This document shows, piece by piece, positions 10,114-17,590 of a stretch of 64,000 bases of DNA. Position 1 is the stretch's first letter, and every line of letters starts with the position of its first letter. Position numbers and translations under genes: made by a program. Source of the DNA: Rhodoferax sp. (lineage in GTDB: Bacteria > Pseudomonadota > Gammaproteobacteria > Burkholderiales > Burkholderiaceae_C); NCBI RefSeq assembly GCF_012927445.1, contig NZ_JABBPD010000001.1, positions 62,001-126,000 of the forward strand. Reading direction: 5' to 3'. The notes below the pieces were generated by a model. That model searched no databases, was not told the DNA's origin, and worked only from the letters and a program-made list of their open reading frames with translations.

Positions 10114-11721
10114 TCAAGATGGCGTCAGTTCGTTTACTTCGCCACGCTCAATGAGCAGGCGCTTGATGTCTTTTTTTGTGATCTTGCCGTAGCCCGACTT
10201 CGGCAGTTCGTCCCAAAAAAATACCTGCCGGGGCCAGCGGTAACGGGCACAACGGCCTTCCAGATGGGCCAGGAGCGCGGCTTCGTCAACCCCTGCGGCG
10301 CCTTCGCGCAGCACGACCACCGCCACACCGATCTCGCCCCACTTTGCATCGGCCACCCCCAGGATCGCGACCTCGGCCACGCCGGGGTGCATTAACAGCA
10401 CCTCTTCGACCTCGCGCGGATAAACGTTGGAGCCGCCCGAGATGTACATATCGGACTCGCGTCCGGTGATGTAGAGCAGCCCCCGCTCGTCCATTCGGCC
10501 CAGATCATTGGTGTGAAACCAGCCGCCGCGCATCGCTTTTTCGGTGGCCTCGGGGTTGGCGTGGTAGCCGTTGAACACGGCGGGGCCGCGACAGCAGATC
10601 TCGCCGACCTCCCCGGTTTTCACCGGTTGCAGGTTGGCGTCGAGAATGGCGACCTCCATGCCGGTGCGTGGGCGTCCGCAGGAGCCAATGTTGGCATTCA
10701 GGTCATTGTCATCGGCAGAGTGCATTTCAGCTGGCAGTACCGTGATGCAACCGGTCACCTCTCCCAGGCCGAAGTACTGCACCAGCACTTTGCCGAGCTT
10801 CTGCAGCGCGAGTTTCTGGTCGGCACGGTACATCGGCGCACCGGCATAAATCATGTAGCGCAATGAGCTGTGGTCATAGCGGTCAACAGCCGGATGCTCG
10901 ACCAGCATTTTCACGATGGTCGGCACGGTAAACAGGTTGCTGACGCGGTGCCGCTCGACGAGCTGCCAAAACACTTCGGGGTCCAACTTCTCGCTCGGCA
11001 GCAATACCGTGGCGGCGCCACGCGCAACGTTCATCAGCGCATGAATGCCGGCACCATGCGACAACGGCGCCACGGCGATGGAGCAGTCCTGCTCCCTCGT
11101 GCCGGGGATCAGGTCGGCCAGATGGTTATTCACAATGAAGGCGATCTGCCCATGCGTGAGCACAGCGGCCTTCGGCCGACCGGTCGTGCCCGACGTGTAG
11201 AAGAACCACAGCGGGTCGTCATAGCGCACGGTCTCTTCAGGTGGCCGCTCAATGGACACCTGGCCCAGGTGCTGCTCGACCAGCAGGTCATACGCGTACT
11301 CGCCGGCACGCGGCGCGCCGATACAAATGACGTGCTGCAGTTGCGGCGACGCGGCGCGCACCGCATCGGTATGCGCAGCAAAGTCCGCTTCGACAATCAT
11401 CATCACCGCGCCGCTCGCTTCGCCAAGGTAGGCGACTTCAGGGGGCGTCAGCCGGAAGTTGGTCGGCACCCAGACGCAACCAAGGCGAAACGCCACCCAG
11501 CAACTCTCAAACATCTGCAGGTTGTTGCGCGACTGCACAAGAATCCGGTCGCCCTTTTGCATACCGAGTTGCCGCATGGCACTGACCATGGCATCGACAC
11601 GGAGGTCAATCTCGCTCCAAGTCCACTGCTGCTCCCCCTGGATAAGCGCGACATGTTGCGGATACAGGCGTGCGGTATGGGTGAGCAGCCGCCCGAGATT
11701 CATCACCGGCGCGTTGTTCAT
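10114..11721 (-). CDS. AMP-forming acyl-CoA ligase (ANL family), substrate unknown
   Basis: A 535-residue adenylate-forming ligase predicted to activate a carboxylic acid to its CoA thioester using ATP. The phosphate-binding loop is YTSGTTGRPKAAVLTHGQ. The adenylate-site region reads YFGLGEV, then the TNDLGRMDERGLLYITGRE block and the hinge SDMYISGGSNVYPREVEE. The C-terminal catalytic lysine region is PKSGYGKITKKD. Overall it resembles feruloyl-CoA or medium-chain acyl-CoA synthetases. Its ATG overlaps the stop of the thiolase gene (ATGA), indicating coupling, and the TRAP genes follow, so the imported acid is probably its substrate. Confidence 0.9.
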   Translation of the reverse strand: MNNAPVMNLGRLLTHTARLYPQHVALIQGEQQWTWSEIDLRVDAMVSAMRQLGMQKGDRILVQSRNNLQMFESCWVAFRLGCVWVPTNFRLTPPEVAYLGEASGAVMMIVEADFAAHTDAVRAASPQLQHVICIGAPRAGEYAYDLLVEQHLGQVSIERPPEETVRYDDPLWFFYTSGTTGRPKAAVLTHGQIAFIVNNHLADLIPGTREQDCSIAVAPLSHGAGIHALMNVARGAATVLLPSEKLDPEVFWQLVERHRVSNLFTVPTIVKMLVEHPAVDRYDHSSLRYMIYAGAPMYRADQKLALQKLGKVLVQYFGLGEVTGCITVLPAEMHSADDNDLNANIGSCGRPRTGMEVAILDANLQPVKTGEVGEICCRGPAVFNGYHANPEATEKAMRGGWFHTNDLGRMDERGLLYITGRESDMYISGGSNVYPREVEEVLLMHPGVAEVAILGVADAKWGEIGVAVVVLREGAAGVDEAALLAHLEGRCARYRWPRQVFFWDELPKSGYGKITKKDIKRLLIERGEVNELTPS

Positions 11722-12884
11722 GCTGCTTCCAGCACGCTGAGGTAATTGGCCACTGCCGCCCCACCCATGTTGAACACGGCACCCAAACGGGCGCCCTCGA
11801 TTTGCATCGCACCCGCCTGCCCCGACAACTGCATCGCCGCCATCACGTGTTGCGACACCCCCGTGGCGCCGATCGGATGGCCACGCGACTTGAGGCCGCC
11901 GGACGGGTTGACGGGCAGCTTGCCGTCTTTGCGTGTCACGCCGTCGAGGATCACACGCGCGCCCTGGCCGTGTGGCGCCAGGCCCATGGCCTCGTATTCG
12001 AGCAGCTCGGCGATCGTGAAACAGTCGTGTGTCTCGACAAAGTGCAAGTCAGCCAGTGATACACCAGCGACGTTCAAACCCTTGCTCCAGGCCAGCGCGG
12101 CGCCTTCGAAACGGGTCGGATCACGACGCGACAGCGGCAGGAATTCGTTGACCTGCGTGCGCGAGCGCCAGCGCACGGCAGGTACCGCGGCTCCCGACAC
12201 GGGCTCCAGCGACAACACCAGTGCGGCCGCGCCGTCGGACACCAGCGAACAGTCTGAACGCTTGAGTGGGCCGGCGACGAACGGATTTTTGTCCGAGGGC
12301 TGACGACAAAAGTCAAAGCCCAAGTCGCGCCGCATGTGGGCATAAGGGTTATGCACCCCGTTGGCATGGTTCTTTGCAGAGATGGCGGCCAGGGCGTCGG
12401 ATTGGTCCCCGAAGCGCTCAAAGTAGCCGGCGGCAATCTTGCCAAACACACCGGCGAAGCCACCGGGCGTGTCACCTTCTTCTTTGACATACGAACACTT
12501 CAGCAGCGTTTCGCCGATCTGCACGTTAGGCAGGGTATTCATCTTCTCCATCCCCACCACCAACGCCCGCTTGACCCGGCCACTGGCAAGCGCATCCAGC
12601 GCGGCCCAGATAGCGGCCGAGCCGGTCGCGCACGCATTTTCCATCCGGACCGCCGGGGTGTGGCGAAACTCGGGAATGGCCACTGCCGCGAGCGAGGCGC
12701 TGAAATCCTGGCGCACGAAACCGCCGTTGAAGTGGCCAATAAAGATGCCGTCGATGTCCGCAGGCTCCAACCCCGCGCTGGCAATGGCGGGCAGTGCGGC
12801 GTCACGAAGGAGCTGTTCGAGATCCAGGTTGTCGAGTTTGCCAAACGGGGTGTGGCCCCAGCCGATGATGTGTGGTGTGTTCAT
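11718..12884 (-). CDS. Thiolase of the SCP-x / lipid-transfer type
   Basis: A 388-residue thiolase-superfamily enzyme expected to cleave a 3-ketoacyl-CoA (or act as a CoA-linked retro-aldolase). The nucleophile is probably Cys85 in MENACATGSAA. The SCP-x signature VETHDCFTIAE and the GLKSRGHPIGATG loop with its active-site His are present. The C-terminal CxG of classical thiolases is replaced by NMGGAAVANY, as in SCP-x relatives. Such proteins often pair with a DUF35 zinc/OB-fold partner, but none is seen here. It is the first gene of the leftward operon and divergent from the IclR regulator across a 198-bp region containing palindromes. Confidence 0.88.
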   Translation of the reverse strand: MNTPHIIGWGHTPFGKLDNLDLEQLLRDAALPAIASAGLEPADIDGIFIGHFNGGFVRQDFSASLAAVAIPEFRHTPAVRMENACATGSAAIWAALDALASGRVKRALVVGMEKMNTLPNVQIGETLLKCSYVKEEGDTPGGFAGVFGKIAAGYFERFGDQSDALAAISAKNHANGVHNPYAHMRRDLGFDFCRQPSDKNPFVAGPLKRSDCSLVSDGAAALVLSLEPVSGAAVPAVRWRSRTQVNEFLPLSRRDPTRFEGAALAWSKGLNVAGVSLADLHFVETHDCFTIAELLEYEAMGLAPHGQGARVILDGVTRKDGKLPVNPSGGLKSRGHPIGATGVSQHVMAAMQLSGQAGAMQIEGARLGAVFNMGGAAVANYLSVLEAA

Positions 12885-12951
12885 GGTGTCAGTGGTGTTG
12901 CAGGTTTGATATGTGAACCTGTTTGTTATTTACGCTTACGTCCTCGTCGTT

Positions 12952-12990
12952 AAATTCTAGGGGCGATGATTGACTACGCCACTAGAATTT
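12952..12990. promoter_or_regulatory. Perfect 9-bp inverted repeat, candidate operator
   Basis: AAATTCTAG at 12952-12960 is matched by its exact reverse complement CTAGAATTT at 12982-12990, 21 bp apart. It lies in the promoter region between the divergent thiolase operon and the IclR gene, 68 bp upstream of the thiolase start. The arms are about three helical turns apart, which suits two dimers of a regulator or a looped complex. No T-run follows, so a terminator is unlikely. Confidence 0.5.
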
Positions 12991-13006
12991 CAGGGTGAAA
13001 TGGAAG

Positions 13007-13021
13007 ATAGTGGTCCACTAT
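13007..13021. promoter_or_regulatory. 15-bp perfect palindrome, candidate IclR operator
   Basis: ATAGTGGTCCACTAT is a perfect 7-1-7 palindrome ending 61 bp before the IclR start codon. IclR-family dimers bind short palindromes of this length in the divergent region next to their own gene, so autoregulation plus control of the thiolase-ligase-TRAP operon is the natural reading. Binding is inferred from position and symmetry only. Confidence 0.55.
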
Positions 13022-13082
13022 GTGATCAACCGAGTTCGGGTTTTTACTGAGCAAAAAGTCCAAAAAATGAATCAATATCCGC

Positions 13083-13895
13083 ATGACCATGCTAACCAAA
13101 CCCGCTGAAAAAACAGAAATGGCCGGGGCACAGACGCTGCGCCGAGGCCTGTCGGTCTTGCGCCTTCTCACCCGCATCGGACCCGGTGGTCTGCGAATGA
13201 GCGAGATTGGCCGTCGCCTCGAGCTCAACAAGGCAACCGCTATTCGCCTGACTCGCACCCTGGTGGACGAAGGCTTTGTTTTGCACGACCGTGGATCAGG
13301 CCGCTATCGCCTGGGCCCGGAGGCCTTCGCCGTCGGACTGGCCGCCGAGCCAAGTTATGAACTGCAGCGGCTGGCCGCGCCGACCCTGCGCACGCTGGCG
13401 ATTGAATCGGGTGACACCGTTTTCTTCAGTGTGTTGCACGGCTACGAGAGCATTTGCCTGTCGCGTGACGAGGGCGACTTTCCGATTCGCAACCAGCTCA
13501 TCAAGGCCGGGGACCGCTTGCCACTGGGCGTTGGCGCCGGAAGTTGCGCCCTGCTGGCCGCCCTGCTGGACGACGAGATTGAGGATGCCTTAAGACGCAA
13601 CGCGCCCTTGCGGGCCCAGCGATTCCCGCGCTGCACAGATGCCGCCATCAAGCGCCTGATTCAGGAGACGCGGAGTCTGGGCTACTGCGTGCAACCAGGA
13701 CTGGTCATTGATGACAGCTGGGCGATCGGCGTTGTGGTCTGCGATGCCAGCAACAGCCCCGTGGCCTCCATCAGCATTGCGGCAATCAAATCCCGGATGG
13801 GCGCGGCGCGCAATGCTTTCCTCGGCAACCGCCTGATGCTGGCAAGCCAGGCCTTGGCCTTGCTGCAGACCGAAGCCGGAAAAAGCGTTGATTAA
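13083..13895 (+). CDS. IclR-family transcriptional regulator
   Basis: A 270-residue regulator. An N-terminal winged helix (residues about 16-80: TLRRGLSVLRLLTRI, MSEIGRRLELNKATAIRLTRTL, then a wing ending YRLGPEA) is followed by the IclR effector domain (LAAPTLRTLAIESGDTVFFS, LPLGVGAGSCALLAAL, and SPVASISIAAIKSRM). It is divergent from the thiolase-ligase-TRAP operon and tail-to-tail with the LysR gene. IclR proteins commonly sense aromatic or other organic acids, which suits a catabolic role. A second in-frame ATG at 13089 is possible; neither has a strong ribosome-binding site. Confidence 0.9.
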   Translation: MTMLTKPAEKTEMAGAQTLRRGLSVLRLLTRIGPGGLRMSEIGRRLELNKATAIRLTRTLVDEGFVLHDRGSGRYRLGPEAFAVGLAAEPSYELQRLAAPTLRTLAIESGDTVFFSVLHGYESICLSRDEGDFPIRNQLIKAGDRLPLGVGAGSCALLAALLDDEIEDALRRNAPLRAQRFPRCTDAAIKRLIQETRSLGYCVQPGLVIDDSWAIGVVVCDASNSPVASISIAAIKSRMGAARNAFLGNRLMLASQALALLQTEAGKSVD

Positions 13896-13906
13896 CAACT
13901 GACCGA

Positions 13907-14785
13907 TCAACGGATGCGGGGCAAGTAGCGAACAAATTCGCGGACGATGGATGAATCGTCCTCAGTGCGCCAAGCGGCGCCGGTCTCTACCGGCGTGCGG
14001 TCGCCCCGCAGCGGCCGGTAAACCACGCCCTCACGATGCAGAACCTGCACGCAGGCGGGGACCAGCGCGACACCGATACCGCCGGAAACCAGACTGACGA
14101 TGGTGTGCATTTGTCGTGCCGGAAATATTCGGGGACTGAAGCCATGACGCATGCAGGTGCTCACCACGGTATCAAACATCATGGGGCCAAAGTGCCGCTC
14201 AAAAGTCAGGAACTGCTCGCCCGCAAGGCGCTCCAGCGGCACACGGGCCAGGTGCGCCAACGGGTGCTTCTCCGGTAGCGCAACGATGAGCGGGTCGCGG
14301 TTGGTCGCCTGGTAAGTCAGGGTGGCGGGCAGCATGGGCGAGGCAAAGATACAACCGACATCCAGTGTCCCGGTCTCCAGGTCGCCCAGAATCTGGTCTG
14401 TCGTTGACTCATGCAATGAAAGCCGCACATCCGGAAAGTCGCTGGTGAAGCGGCGCAACACGTCCGGCAAAAACGAGTAGGCAGCCAGACTGATGAAGCC
14501 AATGGACAGCGTCCCGCCGTGGCCGCGTGCCGCGCCATGCGCGTGCTGGCGCAAGGATTCCGTGCGGGCGAGCACAGCGCGCGCATCACGCAAAACCTCC
14601 TCACCGCCTCGCGTCAAGGTAATGCGGCGGGACGTCCGCTCAAACAGACGCAGGCCGAGTTCTGTTTCAAGCTCCTTGATCGCCAGACTGACGGGCGGCT
14701 GTGACAGGTTCAATCGTTTTGCCGCACGGCCGAAGTGCAGCTCTTCCGCAACGGCGATCAGGCAGCGAAGGTGTCGTAGTTCCAT
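13907..14785 (-). CDS. LysR-family transcriptional regulator
   Basis: A 292-residue LTTR with the standard N-terminal helix-turn-helix (MELRHLRCLIAVAEELHFGRAAKRLNLSQPPVS, residues 1-33, then IKELETELGLRLFERTSRRI) and a two-lobed periplasmic-binding-like effector domain (LSIGFISLAAYSFLPDVLRRF onward). It resembles the BenM/CatM-type subgroup by its N-terminal pattern, but the effector cannot be named. It is divergent from the PPC-SDR operon and convergent with iclR (11 bp between stops), so it most likely activates the rightward operon in response to a pathway compound. Confidence 0.92.
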   Translation of the reverse strand: MELRHLRCLIAVAEELHFGRAAKRLNLSQPPVSLAIKELETELGLRLFERTSRRITLTRGGEEVLRDARAVLARTESLRQHAHGAARGHGGTLSIGFISLAAYSFLPDVLRRFTSDFPDVRLSLHESTTDQILGDLETGTLDVGCIFASPMLPATLTYQATNRDPLIVALPEKHPLAHLARVPLERLAGEQFLTFERHFGPMMFDTVVSTCMRHGFSPRIFPARQMHTIVSLVSGGIGVALVPACVQVLHREGVVYRPLRGDRTPVETGAAWRTEDDSSIVREFVRYLPRIR

Positions 14786-14801
14786 TGATCTGAATTTTAA
14801 A

Positions 14802-14814
14802 TTGATCGATACAA
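14802..14814. promoter_or_regulatory. Candidate LysR-type binding site (TTG-N7-CAA)
   Basis: TTGATCGATACAA fits the T-N11-A rule for LysR boxes with TTG/CAA arms and lies in the 150-bp region between the divergent LysR and PPC genes. Further TGATC half-sites occur near 14787, 14868 and 14880, so the region holds several copies of the same short word. Assignment is by position and pattern only. Confidence 0.35.
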
Positions 14815-14935
14815 AAATAAGTCTTTTGCAAATCTATCACATTGCCTACACTTTGCGAAAAACCAACTGATCAAGCGAGTGATCCTCGCTTCAAATCGGT
14901 ATTTCGTGCCACAAGCATGCAGGAGACTTTTCACC

Positions 14936-15487
14936 ATGCCACAAACAACGTTAGAGCGACCCCGTTCTCGCACACTGGTTCATCCCGGACCGTTTGACCC
15001 CGTGCGTATTCGCAGCATGCAATCCAAGGGGGGAAGACACTTCCGCTTGAAGCTGCAGCCCGGTTTAACCTTATTCGACGCCCTCATGAAACCACTGTAC
15101 GAGATGGGCGTAAAGAACGCGTCGACCACCATCCTCGGCGGGTTCTTTAGCCAACTTCAATATTGCGTTGCGCCACCCGACCCATCGGGGCAGGCGGTGA
15201 TTGCCTATACCCGGCCGATCAATGCCGGCAGTGCCTGCATGATTTTTGGCAACGCCATGCTGGGGAAAAACATACTTGGCGCACCGCTGCTGCATTGCCA
15301 TGCAGCGATCCGCACCGAGAGCGGGCAGATCAAAGGCGGCCACATCCTCACCGAGCTGAGCATCATCGGACCCGAGCCTATTTCGGTGCTGGTGACCTCG
15401 CTCGACGACTTCGAGCTGCGGGTGACCTTTGACCCGGAGACCAATATTTCTTTGTTGCAACCCCATCAGGCGCGCCGCGATGAATAA
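14936..15487 (+). CDS. PPC/DUF296-domain protein, His-containing unit
   Basis: A 183-residue protein of the plants-and-prokaryotes-conserved (PPC, DUF296) fold. The start at 14936 has AGGAG nine bases upstream; the open frame extends back to 14879 without support. The family core is clear: a predicted metal-site motif LLHCHA (His120, His122) followed fourteen residues later by GGHIL (His136), then a TFDPETNISLLQP tail. PPC proteins form trimers, and the His cluster is thought to mark the functional bacterial members; no activity is established. It overlaps the next PPC gene by 8 bp and is homologous to the first half of the fused protein at 16710-17573. First gene of the LysR-divergent operon. 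Confidence 0.8.
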   Translation: MPQTTLERPRSRTLVHPGPFDPVRIRSMQSKGGRHFRLKLQPGLTLFDALMKPLYEMGVKNASTTILGGFFSQLQYCVAPPDPSGQAVIAYTRPINAGSACMIFGNAMLGKNILGAPLLHCHAAIRTESGQIKGGHILTELSIIGPEPISVLVTSLDDFELRVTFDPETNISLLQPHQARRDE

Positions 15488-15878
15488 CGCCTACCTCGTC
15501 GAAAACGGCGTGATGGGTCGGGTGGCCTATGGTCGTATTGCACCGAATGAAGATTTGGTCCAGAGCGTCGAAAAGCTGTGCCTGGCGGAAGGCTTCAAGA
15601 ATGCTTTTGTACGAGGCGCCCTGGGCAGCCTGGTCGATGCCTGCATGGGCAATCGGGATGGAAGCTACCAACAAATTTCAGGGCCGGCAGTTGAGATCGT
15701 CAGCCTCGCTGGCGAAGTCCGTTCGCAAGAAGATGGCCAACTAAAAGCAACACTCACAGGCGTGGTGGCCGACACCCAAGGCAACGTCTATGGCGGACCC
15801 TTTGTGGCTGGCTTCAACCTGATCTGCATGACTTTTGAAGTCACGCTGGAAGAATGGCTGCCAGCCAACAAACTGTAA
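15480..15878 (+). CDS. PPC/DUF296-domain protein, His-lacking unit
   Basis: A 132-residue protein starting with ATG inside the last codons of the previous gene (8-bp overlap), which implies coupled translation. It aligns by eye with a PPC domain (AEGFKNAFVRGALGSLVDA, EIVSLAGEV, GNVYGGPFVAG, MTFEVTLEEW). In the place where its neighbour has HCHA and GGH it has TLTG and GGP, so the putative metal ligands are missing. It matches the second half of the fused protein at 16710-17573. The pair probably assembles as a mixed complex of one intact and one degenerate unit; this is inference. Confidence 0.75.
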   Translation: MNNAYLVENGVMGRVAYGRIAPNEDLVQSVEKLCLAEGFKNAFVRGALGSLVDACMGNRDGSYQQISGPAVEIVSLAGEVRSQEDGQLKATLTGVVADTQGNVYGGPFVAGFNLICMTFEVTLEEWLPANKL

Positions 15879-15909
15879 ATATCAATCAAACTTTTTTATG
15901 GAGCAACAC

Positions 15910-16701
15910 ATGACATCAACTAATTCATCAACACCCGTGGCCGTGGTTACCGGCGGCGCGCGCGGCATCGGCCTGGCGATTGGCCAGTGGTTCCTGGCCC
16001 ACGGGCACCGCGTCGTCTTGCTCGACAATGATGGCGACACGCTAAGCAAAACAGCCAGCACGCTCAATGATCCCGAAAACGTGCTGGCCGTGTTGTGCGA
16101 CGTGTCCGATCCGCAGCAGGTCCAAACTGCCGTGGAGAAAGTAACGGCCGCTTTCGGCCGGATCGACGCCTTGGTCAACAATGCCGGCGTGGCCGTATTC
16201 AAACCGATTGCTGAAACCTCTTTTGAGGAATGGCGCCAGGTCATGGGTACGAATCTTGACGGTGCCTTTCTCTGCACCCAGGCCTGCGCACCCATCATGC
16301 GCAAGACCGGTGGCGGCAGCATTGTCAATATCGCATCCATCTCGGGCCTGCGCGCCAGCACGCTGCGCGTGGCCTACGGCACCAGCAAGGCCGCCCTCAT
16401 CCACCTCACCAAGCAACAAGCGGTAGAACTGGGCCATGTCGGCATCCGCGTGAACGCCATCGCCCCGGGCCCGGTTGATACCGAGATGGCCAAGCTGGTT
16501 CACAGCGTGGCCATTCGCTCCGACTACTACGATGCCATCCCCCTGAACCGCTACGGCACCACCGACGAAATTGCCTCGGTTGCCGGCTTTCTCTGCAGCG
16601 CTGCGGCGAGCTTTGTCACCGGCCAGGTCTTGGCGGTGGACGGTGGCTTTGATGCCGCTGGCGTCGGCCTGCCTACGCTTCGCAAACGCGATGCGGCCTG
16701 A
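15910..16701 (+). CDS. Short-chain dehydrogenase/reductase (SDR)
   Basis: A 263-residue classical SDR, expected to oxidise an alcohol or reduce a ketone with NAD(P). The nucleotide-binding TGGARGIG motif is at residues 14-21, NNAG follows in the fourth strand, and the catalytic Tyr156/Lys160 are in YGTSK after a conserved Ser in SISG. The end has the usual GQVLAVDGGF motif. I chose the ATG at 15910 because TGGAG lies about 7 bases upstream; an in-frame ATG at 15898 is possible. It sits between the split PPC pair and the fused PPC protein in one rightward operon. In a CoA-linked pathway it would suit a 3-hydroxyacyl oxidation step. Confidence 0.92.
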   Translation: MTSTNSSTPVAVVTGGARGIGLAIGQWFLAHGHRVVLLDNDGDTLSKTASTLNDPENVLAVLCDVSDPQQVQTAVEKVTAAFGRIDALVNNAGVAVFKPIAETSFEEWRQVMGTNLDGAFLCTQACAPIMRKTGGGSIVNIASISGLRASTLRVAYGTSKAALIHLTKQQAVELGHVGIRVNAIAPGPVDTEMAKLVHSVAIRSDYYDAIPLNRYGTTDEIASVAGFLCSAAASFVTGQVLAVDGGFDAAGVGLPTLRKRDAA

Positions 16702-16709
16702 GCGACTGC

Positions 16710-17573
16710 ATGCGTAGCATTCTTCACCCGGGCGACGTCGCCGCCGAGCGCGTGCAGGTGCTGCCGGCGGCGGTGAAGCAGGTTGAACTCACGCTGGCAC
16801 CGGGGCATTCACTGCTGGCGACACTGGCCGATGCGCTGGCGCCGTATGGCGCCAGCAGTGCGGTGCTGAGTCTGGCGGGCGGTGCGTTCTTTCCGTTTGC
16901 GTACGTGATGCCTGCCACCTCCAAAACGCCCGATCACGCGGTCTACTACAGCGAACGATTTGACGCCGTGGGGCCGGTCCGCCTCGAATTCGCGACGGTC
17001 ACTTATGGGCAGCGCGACGGCCAGCCCTGGCTGCATTGCCATGCGACGTGGATCGACGCCGAGGGAAGCCGCCGCTGCGGCCATGTGCTGCCCGCCGATG
17101 CCATCATTACCGCGCCGCTGCGGGCCTCGGTGTGCATTCTGGACGGCGCTGAATTCCACGTCCGCCCCGATGCCGAAACCAATTTCTCTCTGTTCAAACC
17201 CGAAGCGACAGCACGGCGAATGGACGCACCGTCAACCCAGGAAGCCCTGGTGGTCCGCCTGAGTCCGAATATTGACGTTTGCACCGCCCTTGAAGACATT
17301 TGCCGGGAACACGGCATCTCCAACGCAACCATCCAGGGCGGCGTCGGCAGCCTTGTGGGTGCGGCGTTCGACGATGGCCGGAGCGTCGAACCGTTCGTGA
17401 CCGAGGTCCTGATCCAAGCGGGCCGGGTGCGTGCCGCCCCGCACGGCGCACTGCGTGCAGAGGTGGACGTGGCCATGGTGGACTTCACGGACCAGAGGTC
17501 AGCCGGCCGGCTGCGGCGCGGCGCCAACCCGGTGCTTGTCACGTTTGAGCTGGTGCTGCTGCCCGCCCCATAA
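16710..17573 (+). CDS. Fused double PPC/DUF296 protein
   Basis: A 287-residue protein that looks like an end-to-end fusion of the two PPC proteins encoded upstream. The N-terminal half has LHCHA (His109, His111) and CGHVL (His125) with the same 14-residue spacing as the 14936-15487 product, and a matching DAETNFSLFKPEATARRM tail. The C-terminal half (from about residue 178) has GISNATIQGGVGSLVGAA and LVTFELVL but, like the 15480-15878 product, lacks the His motif. It begins 8 bp after the SDR stop. The operon therefore holds a split and a fused version of the same two-unit architecture, presumably paralogues with related substrates or subunits of one complex. Confidence 0.78.
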   Translation: MRSILHPGDVAAERVQVLPAAVKQVELTLAPGHSLLATLADALAPYGASSAVLSLAGGAFFPFAYVMPATSKTPDHAVYYSERFDAVGPVRLEFATVTYGQRDGQPWLHCHATWIDAEGSRRCGHVLPADAIITAPLRASVCILDGAEFHVRPDAETNFSLFKPEATARRMDAPSTQEALVVRLSPNIDVCTALEDICREHGISNATIQGGVGSLVGAAFDDGRSVEPFVTEVLIQAGRVRAAPHGALRAEVDVAMVDFTDQRSAGRLRRGANPVLVTFELVLLPAP

Positions 17574-17590
17574 GCCCGCGCAACCGACCG

